From: Eggerthellaceae bacterium
Lineage (GTDB): Bacteria > Actinomycetota > Coriobacteriia > Coriobacteriales > Eggerthellaceae
DNA: 6,689 nucleotides
Direction: 5' to 3'
Assembly (NCBI GenBank): GCA_017459485.1
Contig: JAFUCW010000188.1
Span: 1-6,689 of the forward strand
Position numbers and translations under genes: made by a program. Each line of letters starts with the position of its first letter. The first letter of the stretch is position 1. Below, piece after piece: positions 1 to 4,732 of the stretch. The notes under the pieces were generated by a model, which ran no database searches, was not told where the DNA came from, and saw only the letters and a program-made list of their open reading frames with translations.

Positions 1-26
1 AGCGTCGAGCAGATTGGCGGGGTCCC
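1..26 (+). repeat. Tail and linker of a further 133-bp element cut by the window edge
   Basis: The first bases read AGCGTCGA, matching the tail of the 133-bp family (GCAGCGGCGG; the copy at 2202-2334 has GCAGCGTCGG). They are followed by about 18 bases that end GGCGGGG-TCCC just before the next head, comparable with the 19-bp linkers at 4426-4444 and 4578-4596, which end GGCGGGG-AGAC. I infer that the array continues to the left of the window. The stretch is short, so chance resemblance is possible. Confidence 0.5.
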
Positions 27-158
27 GCAGGTGGTCGAAGAGTCAGCGAAAGCCGTCCTGGCGAGTGCAGTTCGCCCGCCTTTCGCACGACGCGTACTTC
101 GGTACGCGAGGGCGAAAACACGGGCGCACTGTGCCGCCAGGCCGGCTTACAGCGGCGG
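27..158 (+). repeat. Structured palindromic element, copy A (132 bp)
   Basis: Head at 27-49 (starts GCAGGTGGTCGAAGAG), 5' arm 50-78, inner helix TTTCGC 81-86 with GCGAAA 112-117, apical stem CGCGTAC 91-97 with GTACGCG 102-108 closing a TTCG loop, 3' arm 121-148, tail 149-158. The arms pair over almost their whole length, with a bulged A64, a T66-G133 and G67-T132 wobble pair and one mismatch at T72. The arm sequence resembles copy D (shared CTGGCGAGTGCAG) and differs from copies B and E. The element lies upstream of recN. Function unknown; it could be a REP/BIME-like mobile palindrome or a structured RNA. Confidence 0.85.
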
Positions 159-162
159 GCGC

Positions 163-188
163 TTCCGCTGTTCGCCAGAACAGCGGAA
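163..188. repeat. Perfect array-capping hairpin upstream of recN
   Basis: The 11-base arm TTCCGCTGTTC (163-173) is an exact inverted repeat of 178-188, with loop GCCA. It directly follows copy A. The same palindrome, one base longer, follows copy E at 4733-4759. There is no T-run on either side, so it is not a standard intrinsic terminator. It looks like an integral right-hand end of each array. Confidence 0.85.
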
Positions 189-218
189 CAAGACAACAAG
201 ACAACAAGATAACAAGAT
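187..218 (+). repeat. Four tandem 8-bp repeats in the recN promoter region
   Basis: AACAAGAC occurs at 187-194 and 195-202, then AACAAGAT at 203-210 and 211-218: four head-to-tail octamers differing only at the last base. They fill the place where the -35 box and spacer of the TATAAT box at 218-223 should be, and no TTGACA-like hexamer is seen there. A gain or loss of one octamer would shift upstream DNA by 8 bp, so copy-number-dependent expression is conceivable but unproven. Confidence 0.85.
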
Positions 219-223
219 ATAAT
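218..223 (+). promoter_or_regulatory. Candidate recN -10 box (TATAAT)
   Basis: A consensus TATAAT ends six bases before the recN ATG at 230, which puts the expected transcription start at or within a base or two of the ATG. With no Shine-Dalgarno sequence in front of the ATG, this predicts a leaderless recN mRNA. No convincing -35 is present, and read-through from upstream genes is the alternative. Confidence 0.5.
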
Positions 224-229
224 TTCTGC

Positions 230-1930
230 ATGCTTGACGAATTGCACGTGAAAGATCTGGCGCTTATCCGCGATGTTTCGCTTGTCCCCGCATCGGGTCT
301 TACCGTCATCACGGGCGAAACGGGTACGGGCAAGACTGCGTTGATGAGCGCTCTTGCTCTGCTGGCCGGAGGACGCGGCGACGCAGGTGCCGTGCGCGAA
401 GGCACTGACGGCCTGCTCGTGGAAGGGCGCTTCGTGTTCCCGACGGCAACCGGAAATGCAGAGGAAGACGCCGAGTCCTTAGACCAAATGGCAGACACCA
501 ATTCCCTTCGCAGCAAAGAGGTGGTCGTTTCCCGTCAGGTGACCGCCGACGGACGCAGCCGTGTGCATATAGACGGGTCAATTGCCAGCGTGGGACAGCT
601 TGCCGAAGGCACAGGGGCCACCATGGACCTGTGCGGCCAACACGAACACCAGCGGCTCATGCATGTTGCGCATCATCGCGAGATGCTTGATGCGTGGGCA
701 TTCGACGACCTGCTCCCCTTTCTAGAATCTTACGCAAACGCCTACGTTGCAGCTAGGGACGCAGCCGAAGCACTTGCACAGCTAGAGGCTGCCAGTACTC
801 TTTCCGCTGAAGCCATCGAACAAGCTCGGTTCACTATGGCGCGCATCGACGAAGTGTCGCCTATGCCCGACGAATACGATGAACTGCGCTCCACGCTCGA
901 CCGCGCAGAACATGCCGAAGCGCTTGCCCAGCAAACGGGCGGCGCGCACGAAGCGCTTTCGGGCGAAGGCGGAGCCCTTGACGCACTAGGAGCCGCGGCG
1001 TCTGCACTGGAAGAAGCTGCACGCACCGATTCGGCATTGGGCGATGCTGCACGCAGCCTACGGGAAGCATCTTATGTGGTGGAAGACGTTGCGCGAGACG
1101 TGCGCAGCTACCGAGACGGGATCGACTTCGACGCCAGCCGTCTTGCGGACATGCAAGAGCGCATGGGGCTGCTGCAGGGGCTCATGAGGAGCTTCGGCCC
1201 CACCATCGAAGAGGTGATCGCCACGCGCGAACGCGCCGAGGCAACGGTAAGCGCAGTCGACCAGTCCGAGGAACAGATATCCCATGCGCATGCTGTCGTG
1301 CAGAAATGCGAAGAGGAGCTGTCCTGTGCGGCACGTGCACTCCATGAGGCGCGCACGGCAATTGCCCCCCGTTTCGCCGATGCGGTTACAGCGCAAATGC
1401 AGCGACTGGAACTTGCGGGCGCTGCACTTGAATGCAACGTGGAGATGAGCGACCGCTCCAACTGGACGCTTACCGGCCCGGACCACGTGGAATTCCTTTT
1501 CAAACCCGCAGCAGGCATGGGAGCCAGGCCGCTCGTGCGCATTGCGTCTGGCGGCGAGGTCAGCCGTGTGATGCTTGCCATAAAGGTGGTGCTGGGCAGC
1601 GCTGACGACGTGGCGACCTTGGTGTTCGACGAAGTCGACGCCGGCGTGGGGGGCAGCGCGGCACGCGCGTTGGCAGAAGTGCTTTCCGACCTTGCCACTA
1701 CGCACCAGCTGATCGTGATCACGCACTTGCCCCAGGTTGCCGTCCTGGGAGACGCGCACTACGTAGGGCGCAAACCCGAAGGCGACCTTCCCGAACCCGT
1801 CGTAAACGAAGTGCGCGGCCAGGCCCGCGTGGCCGAAGTCGCACGCATGCTTTCGGGCGACACGGGAGGAGTCTCCCGCGCACACGCCGCCCAAATGCTC
1901 GAAGAAGCCCATGCACTTCGCAGCAAGTAG
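230..1930 (+). CDS. recN: DNA repair protein RecN (SMC-like ATPase)
   Basis: RecN is a cytosolic SMC-family ATPase that acts early in recombinational repair of double-strand breaks, bridging DNA and aiding RecA. The 566-residue protein has the usual family length and order: N-terminal ATPase half with Walker A GETGTGKT at residues 29-36 (canonical RecN has GETGAGKS, so Ala to Thr and Ser to Thr here), the RecN motif CGQHEHQ at about 135-141, an Ala/Glu-rich coiled-coil middle (about 160-400), then signature ASGGE (439-443), Walker B TLVFDEVD (463-470) and ITHLPQVA (497-504). The frame is open back to 14, but those codons run through repeat A and its hairpin, and MLDELHVKDLALI matches RecN N-termini, so ATG 230 is the start. 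There is no Shine-Dalgarno and a TATAAT lies at 218-223. No intrinsic terminator follows; structured repeats do. Confidence 0.96.
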   Translation: MLDELHVKDLALIRDVSLVPASGLTVITGETGTGKTALMSALALLAGGRGDAGAVREGTDGLLVEGRFVFPTATGNAEEDAESLDQMADTNSLRSKEVVVSRQVTADGRSRVHIDGSIASVGQLAEGTGATMDLCGQHEHQRLMHVAHHREMLDAWAFDDLLPFLESYANAYVAARDAAEALAQLEAASTLSAEAIEQARFTMARIDEVSPMPDEYDELRSTLDRAEHAEALAQQTGGAHEALSGEGGALDALGAAASALEEAARTDSALGDAARSLREASYVVEDVARDVRSYRDGIDFDASRLADMQERMGLLQGLMRSFGPTIEEVIATRERAEATVSAVDQSEEQISHAHAVVQKCEEELSCAARALHEARTAIAPRFADAVTAQMQRLELAGAALECNVEMSDRSNWTLTGPDHVEFLFKPAAGMGARPLVRIASGGEVSRVMLAIKVVLGSADDVATLVFDEVDAGVGGSAARALAEVLSDLATTHQLIVITHLPQVAVLGDAHYVGRKPEGDLPEPVVNEVRGQARVAEVARMLSGDTGGVSRAHAAQMLEEAHALRSK

Positions 1931-1970
1931 CACTCGCTGCCCCAACCGGCGCCCACTCCACCGGCATCTG

Positions 1971-2161
1971 CAGCGCGAGCGAGGCGACGCGCGACGGGAG
2001 CGCTCTTAGGCAGCGGCCCTCCCCGACCAGCGCGAGCGAGGGCGAAGCCCGAACGACGCGCGGCCAGGTTCCGCCAGGGCGACCGGGGAGGGGCGGCCAG
2101 CCGAGGGGCCGCAAGGCCCCGAGCGACGCCGCCGGAGCCGCAGGTTCCGCCAGGCGAGCGA
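1971..2161 (+). repeat. Second structured repeat family, three units
   Basis: Unit 1 (1971-1999) and unit 2 (2028-2082) both begin CAGCGCGAGCGAGG. Unit 3 (2098-2161) shares with unit 2 the 14-mer CAGGTTCCGCCAGG (2065-2078 and 2141-2154). Unit 2 folds as GCGCG 2030-2034 with CGCGC 2057-2061 around GGGC-GAA-GCCC (2040-2050). Unit 3 folds as GGCGGC 2092-2097 with GCCGCC 2128-2133 around GGGGCC-GCAA-GGCCCC (2105-2120), closing a GNRA-type loop. The stems differ but pairing is kept, and GAACGA/GAGCGA follows each inner hairpin. Unit 1 lacks the inner hairpin, as if it had lost about 12 bases. Outer arms CCCTCCCCG 2017-2025 and CGGGGAGGG 2084-2092 enclose unit 2. No gene is seen in 1931-2342. Confidence 0.65.
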
Positions 2162-2169
2162 GGAAAGCA

Positions 2170-2183
2170 GCAGGTTGACCTGC
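2170..2183. repeat. Short palindrome GCAGGT-TG-ACCTGC
   Basis: Six-base arms 2170-2175 and 2178-2183 around TG. It lies between the second repeat family and copy B of the first family. It could be a boundary remnant or a protein-binding site; nothing more can be said. Confidence 0.5.
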
Positions 2184-2201
2184 AACAAGCACGTTGCTGA
2201 C

Positions 2202-2334
2202 GCAGGTGGTCGAAGCGTCAGCGAGAGGGCGTAGCGTGCGCAAGATTGCCCCGCCTTTGGCGCGTAGCGTACTTCGGTACGCAAGCGACAAAACAAGGGG
2301 CAAGATTGCGTGCGATACGCCCTCGCAGCGTCGG
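2202..2334 (+). repeat. Structured palindromic element, copy B (133 bp)
   Basis: Head 2202-2224, 5' arm 2225-2252, inner helix TTTGGCGC 2256-2263 with GCGACAAA 2285-2292 (one G-A mismatch), apical stem-loop 2267-2282 (GCGTAC, TTCG, GTACGC), 3' arm 2297-2324, tail GCAGCGTCGG 2325-2334. Outer-arm pairing is complete except for G2234-A2315, the T2237-G2312/G2238-T2311 wobble pair, and tandem G-A/A-G mismatches at 2244-2245 with 2304-2305. Here the head itself sits in the loop of an extra stem: GCTGACGC 2196-2203 pairs with GCGTCAGC 2215-2222. This is a single copy without linker or capping hairpin, ending 8 bases from the hydratase stop codon. Confidence 0.88.
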
Positions 2335-2342
2335 CAAAGGAA

Positions 2343-3137
2343 TTAAGAGAATTGGATACTTAGCGGAAAGAACCCACGGACTGTGACCGTGTACGAATCC
2401 CCAGGATGCGCGCGATCCGCAGCAGCGAACGCGCCTGAAAGAACGATGTCGCCCGCCGCCAAATGGTCCCCATATTCGAGCAGCTTGTTCGCCAGCCACA
2501 TGACTGAGTTAATGGGAGAGCCCATGACCTCTGCACCTGTTGCGTTGCTTATTACTTCCCCGTTCTTCTCCATGGTCATACCCACCAGAGAAGGATCGAT
2601 GTCGTCGAGCGTCCGCGAAGACGATCCGAGCATGAAGCGCGCAACGGCCGCATTGTCGCAAATGGTGTCGCGAACCGTCACGTCCCAGCTTTCGAAGCGC
2701 GTGTCGCATACCTCGAAGCAGGGGACGATATGGTCGGTAGCGGCGATAACATCTTGCTCGGTTACCGGCGCGCCGTCCAGGTCTCGACCAAGGATGAAGG
2801 CAAGCTCCCCTTCGACAATGGGCAGGTTCAAGTTCGCGCAATCGCAGGACCCGCCTTCAACCAGGCGGCCGCTTTCGAGCAGATAGCCATAGTCAGGCGA
2901 GCTGCACTTGAGCATTTTCATCATGCCTTCGCTGGTGATGCCGATCTTGCGGCCTACCACCTGCGCGCCGTCGGCAAGGCGTAGTTTCAGACCCTCTTGC
3001 TGTACAGCATAGGCGTCTGCCGTTGTGAACACGGGGTATTCGCGCGAAAGAAGGCCCACGGGGGCGTTGTTTTTCTCCGCTTCGTAAAGCTGCGCGGCAA
3101 TGCGCTCGTGAATTTCTTCGCTCATGCCATATGTCAT
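2343..3137 (-). CDS. 2-hydroxypenta-2,4-dienoate hydratase family protein (MhpD/FAH superfamily)
   Basis: The 264-residue product matches the MhpD/TesE/4-oxalocrotonate decarboxylase family (MhpD is about 269 residues). These cytosolic, divalent-metal enzymes add water to 2-hydroxydienoates, or decarboxylate oxalocrotonates, in meta-cleavage catabolism. Visible family blocks: VVGRKIGITSEGM (60-72), VEGELAFILGRDL (108-120) whose E109 and E111 fit the Glu-x-Glu metal ligands, FEVCDTRFESW (141-151) with E142 as the likely third ligand, RDTICDNAA (156-164), GSPINSVMWLANKL (206-219) and DIVLSGAF (230-237). Start: ATG 3135-3137 has GGGGGG (3146-3151) eight bases upstream; the next ATG (3123-3125) has no ribosome site, and the open frame further upstream looks non-coding. 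No other ring-cleavage genes are nearby, so the true substrate is unknown; a decarboxylase or another FAH-type activity is possible. Confidence 0.88.
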   Translation of the reverse strand: MTYGMSEEIHERIAAQLYEAEKNNAPVGLLSREYPVFTTADAYAVQQEGLKLRLADGAQVVGRKIGITSEGMMKMLKCSSPDYGYLLESGRLVEGGSCDCANLNLPIVEGELAFILGRDLDGAPVTEQDVIAATDHIVPCFEVCDTRFESWDVTVRDTICDNAAVARFMLGSSSRTLDDIDPSLVGMTMEKNGEVISNATGAEVMGSPINSVMWLANKLLEYGDHLAAGDIVLSGAFAAADRAHPGDSYTVTVRGFFPLSIQFS

Positions 3138-3145
3138 ATGAACTG

Positions 3146-3151
3146 CCCCCC
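3146..3151 (-). promoter_or_regulatory. Ribosome binding site deciding the hydratase start
   Basis: On the minus strand a G6 run lies eight bases before ATG 3137. The alternative ATG at 3125 would be 20 bases away with no other purine-rich site, so this supports the longer N-terminus (MTYGMSEE). Confidence 0.6.
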
Positions 3152-3225
3152 AAACAGAAGACCAGCGGGTTCTTTGCATGCCACACCGTTGCACCCTAGC
3201 CGGAAGCCTTCCGACATACCTGAAC

Positions 3226-3249
3226 GGCTGTATTGTTAATGATACAGCC
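3226..3249. promoter_or_regulatory. 24-bp dyad, candidate operator upstream of the hydratase gene
   Basis: GGCTGTAT (3226-3233) is repeated exactly in inverted form at 3242-3249, around a TTAA centre. It lies 89-112 bases before the hydratase start. Size, symmetry and AT-rich centre fit a dimeric regulator site. The half-site contains TGATAC, which also appears twice in the regulator promoter at 3797-3828. I could not define a good -10/-35 pair for the hydratase gene. Confidence 0.55.
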
Positions 3250-3720
3250 TTCAAGCACATACGCGTATCCCTTTTTGTCGAGTTCTGCTTTTCTTGAACG
3301 GAATGAGTTTTGCGAAATGAGTTTTGTGGACGCATTCTGTTTTATGCCAGACAAGAGGCGCTTCTGCGCATGGCGGACGAGACATGCTTCTGCGTGTTGC
3401 TACGGGGCACGTAGCTGCTCGTGGCGGGCAGGACGCTTCTGTGCGTGGCAATGGCAAGCGGCTGCACGCAGCGGGCGAACGAAACACGTTTCGGCAAGTG
3501 GCTGAACGCAGTGGGCGAAAGCCGACATTGTCCGCACGCGCAAAGAAACGCTGAGTGCGACGTGCTTTCGTCTGGAAGAAGCGCGGTATGTAGCGTGTTT
3601 TCGTCTGGATTTCAGCAATACTTCATAATTGGCGAGCTCTTCGCTAAAACCTTTTGTGCTCATCTTGTTCCCAAGCAACACGACGTCCTGCAAAATCGCA
3701 GGTAAAGCATACTATTTAGA
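3250..3720. other. Non-coding stretch with degenerate direct repeats
   Basis: I see no convincing gene here; the short frames on both strands look low-complexity and lack family motifs. It contains a 14-bp tandem repeat (AATGAGTTTTG at 3302-3312 and 3316-3326), three GCTTCTG(T)GCG-like words (3360, 3386, 3435), a 26-bp direct repeat with three mismatches at a 40-bp period (3454-3479 and 3494-3519), CGAAAC-AC-GTTTCG (3480-3493), and a T(G/T)TTTCGTCTGGA word repeated between about 3560 and 3615. This could be decayed coding DNA or an eroded repeat region. Confidence 0.5.
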
Positions 3721-3744
3721 TTAATTGCAGGGGTTTGGTATACA
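3715..3744 (+). promoter_or_regulatory. Possible upstream promoter of the Rrf2 regulator gene
   Basis: TGG-TATACA (extended -10, hexamer 3739-3744) has a weak TTTAGA (3715-3720) 18 bases upstream. It overlaps the palindrome GTATAC. It is weaker than the promoter at 3803-3831 and may be coincidental. Confidence 0.3.
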
Positions 3745-3802
3745 TTGATCTGACAAAAACAGCGTTTTCCCAGAACAACGGTACTTTTTTTCTAAATGAT
3801 AC

Positions 3803-3831
3803 TTAACAGGTAAACTTTTTTTTGATACAAT
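3803..3831 (+). promoter_or_regulatory. Promoter of the Rrf2-family regulator gene
   Basis: TTAACA (3803-3808), 17-base spacer, TACAAT (3826-3831) with an extended TGA just before it. Expected transcription start is near 3838, about 40 bases before the ATG. The spacer holds a T8 run (3816-3823) and a T7 run lies at 3785-3791. GATAC occurs at 3798, 3824 and 3833, the last two nine bases apart and covering the -10 box; these are candidate binding words for autoregulation. Confidence 0.75.
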
Positions 3832-3877
3832 AGATACACCACTATGGAGCGGTGGCAGTATTGGATAGGAGAACGAT

Positions 3878-4300
3878 ATGCAAATTTCGACCAAAGGCCG
3901 TTACGCGCTACGTTTTCTGCTCGATCTTAGCCAGCATCAGGACCAAGGTCCCGTTGCCTTGAAATCCATTGCTGAACGCCAAGGCATTTCGAAGAAGTAC
4001 CTGGAGCATGTGATTTCCATGCTCAACCCAACGGGCATGCTCAACATCACCCGCGGCTACCAGGGAGGCTATCGCTTGGCGAAATCCCCATCGGACAGTA
4101 CGGTGGCTGACGTACTCCGAGCCACCGAAGGCGGCCTAGCTCCAGTCCCTTACAAGGACGGTCACGTGTCGGATGCCACGCAGGAAGAAACCATGTCCAT
4201 GCGTGTATGGGAAGGCCTTGAGGGTGTCATGGCGCGTTATTTGGAGGGCATGACCTTGCAGGACATGCTCGACAATGGATCGGCAGAACCCGCCCTGTAA
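3878..4300 (+). CDS. Rrf2-family transcriptional regulator without cysteines
   Basis: The 140-residue protein belongs to the Rrf2 family (IscR, NsrR, RirA, CymR): dimeric winged-helix DNA-binding regulators. MQISTKGRYALRFLLDL at the N-terminus, the helix-turn-helix SIAERQGISKKYLEHVISML (about 30-49) and the wing ITRGYQGGYRLAKSP (57-71) are typical. Iron-sulphur members carry three cysteines in the C-terminal half; this protein has no cysteine at all, so it cannot bind a cluster by cysteine ligands. In that it resembles CymR, the cysteine-metabolism regulator that works through protein partnership, though no sulphur gene is next to it. AGGAG at 3867-3871, six bases before the ATG, fixes the start. 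It is monocistronic: own promoter before, intrinsic terminator after. The target genes are unknown; autoregulation is likely by family habit. Confidence 0.93.
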   Translation: MQISTKGRYALRFLLDLSQHQDQGPVALKSIAERQGISKKYLEHVISMLNPTGMLNITRGYQGGYRLAKSPSDSTVADVLRATEGGLAPVPYKDGHVSDATQEETMSMRVWEGLEGVMARYLEGMTLQDMLDNGSAEPAL

Positions 4301-4322
4301 GACAACGTATAGGCACATCCCG

Positions 4323-4361
4323 AAAAACCCTGCACGACTCCCCGAGTGTGCAGGGTTTTTT
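4323..4361. terminator. Intrinsic terminator, probably bidirectional
   Basis: CCCTGCAC (4328-4335) pairs with GTGCAGGG (4348-4355), extended inside by ACTC with GAGT, one bulged G and a CCC loop. T6 follows on the plus strand (4356-4361) and A5 precedes (4323-4327), so the minus strand also has a hairpin followed by a T-run. It ends the regulator transcript 23 bases after its stop. It may also stop guaB transcripts that have read through the repeat array. Confidence 0.92.
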
Positions 4362-4377
4362 GCATCCAGTAAGGCTT

Positions 4378-4425
4378 GCAGGTGGTCGATGGGTCGGCGA
4401 GGGTGTCGGCGTCCCGCAGCGGCGG
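4378..4425 (+). repeat. Deleted copy C of the palindromic element (48 bp)
   Basis: Head 4378-4400 (GCAGGTGGTCGATGGGTCGG, diverged) is joined to tail GCAGCGGCGG 4416-4425 by only 15 bases, which start GGG and end CCC. Relative to the 133-bp copies about 85 bases are missing: most of both arms, the inner helix and the UUCG hairpin. It is the first unit of the C-D-E array and is followed by a 19-bp linker (4426-4444). Confidence 0.8.
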
Positions 4426-4444
4426 CTTGTTCCGGCGGGGAGAC
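4426..4444 (+). repeat. 19-bp array linker between copies C and D
   Basis: Identical at 16 of 19 positions to the linker at 4578-4596; both end GGCGGGGAGAC. Linker plus element gives a 152-bp period for D to E. Confidence 0.8.
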
Positions 4445-4577
4445 GCAGGTGGTCGAAGAGTCAGCGAAAATGAGCCTGGCGAGTGCAGAAGCCCCGCCTT
4501 TGCACCGAGCGCACTTCGGTGCGCGATGAGTGCAAAACAAGGGGCTTAAGTGCCGCCAGGCTCATTTGCAGCGGCGG
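4445..4577 (+). repeat. Structured palindromic element, copy D (133 bp)
   Basis: Head 4445-4467, 5' arm 4468-4495, inner helix TTTGCAC 4499-4505 with GTGCAAA 4530-4536, apical stem GCGCAC 4509-4514 with GTGCGC 4519-4524 around TTCG, 3' arm 4541-4567, tail GCAGCGGCGG 4568-4577. The apical stem differs from the other copies (GCGTAC/GTACGC) by a two-sided T-A to C-G change. Arm pairing is broken only by bulged A4482, the T4484-G4552/G4485-T4551 wobbles and A4487/G4488 opposite A4549/A4548. Arms are close to copy A. Confidence 0.88.
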
Positions 4578-4596
4578 CCCGTTTCGGCGGGGAGAC
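4578..4596 (+). repeat. 19-bp array linker between copies D and E
   Basis: Same length and nearly the same sequence as the C-D linker, ending GGCGGGGAGAC immediately before the next head. Confidence 0.8.
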
Positions 4597-4729
4597 GCAG
4601 GTGGTCGAAGAGTCAGCGAGGGGCGCCAGCGTGCCCCAGGTTCGCGCGCCTTTGGCGCGTAGCGTACTTCGGTACGCAAGCGGCAAAACAAGCGCGAAGA
4701 TGGGGTGCGATGGCGCCCCGCAGCGGCGG
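4597..4729 (+). repeat. Structured palindromic element, copy E (133 bp)
   Basis: Head 4597-4619, 5' arm 4620-4647, inner helix TTTGGCGC 4651-4658 with GCGGCAAA 4680-4687 (one G-G mismatch), apical stem-loop 4662-4677, 3' arm 4692-4719, tail 4720-4729. The outer arms have G4629-A4710, the T4632-G4707/G4633-T4706 wobbles, and G-A/G-G mismatches at 4639-4640 with 4700-4699; all else pairs. It is of the B/E subfamily and is followed by the capping hairpin that abuts guaB. Confidence 0.88.
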
Positions 4730-4732
4730 GCT

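Noticed and set aside
163..188. Intrinsic terminator upstream of recN
   Set aside because: The stem is perfect but no T-run follows on either strand, and the same palindrome recurs as the cap of another array.
14..229. 72-residue N-terminal extension of RecN
   Set aside because: These codons are repeat A, the capping hairpin and the octamers. Known RecN proteins start at the MLxEL motif encoded at 230.
1058..1945. 295-residue minus-strand frame and other frames inside recN
   Set aside because: They are shadow frames of a GC-rich coding gene.
3138..3335. N-terminal extension of the hydratase
   Set aside because: The translation has no family resemblance, the region contains the dyad at 3226-3249, and a ribosome site precedes ATG 3137.
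3400..3693. 97-residue minus-strand frame starting MQDVVLLGNKMSTKG
   Set aside because: The first 30 residues look plausible, but the rest is Arg/His/Cys-rich repeat translation with no ribosome site; not supported as a gene.
4445..4729. Integron attC sites
   Set aside because: The size and folded shape are similar, but no gene cassettes lie between copies, no integrase is seen, and I do not see the paired RYYYAAC/GTTRRRY ends.
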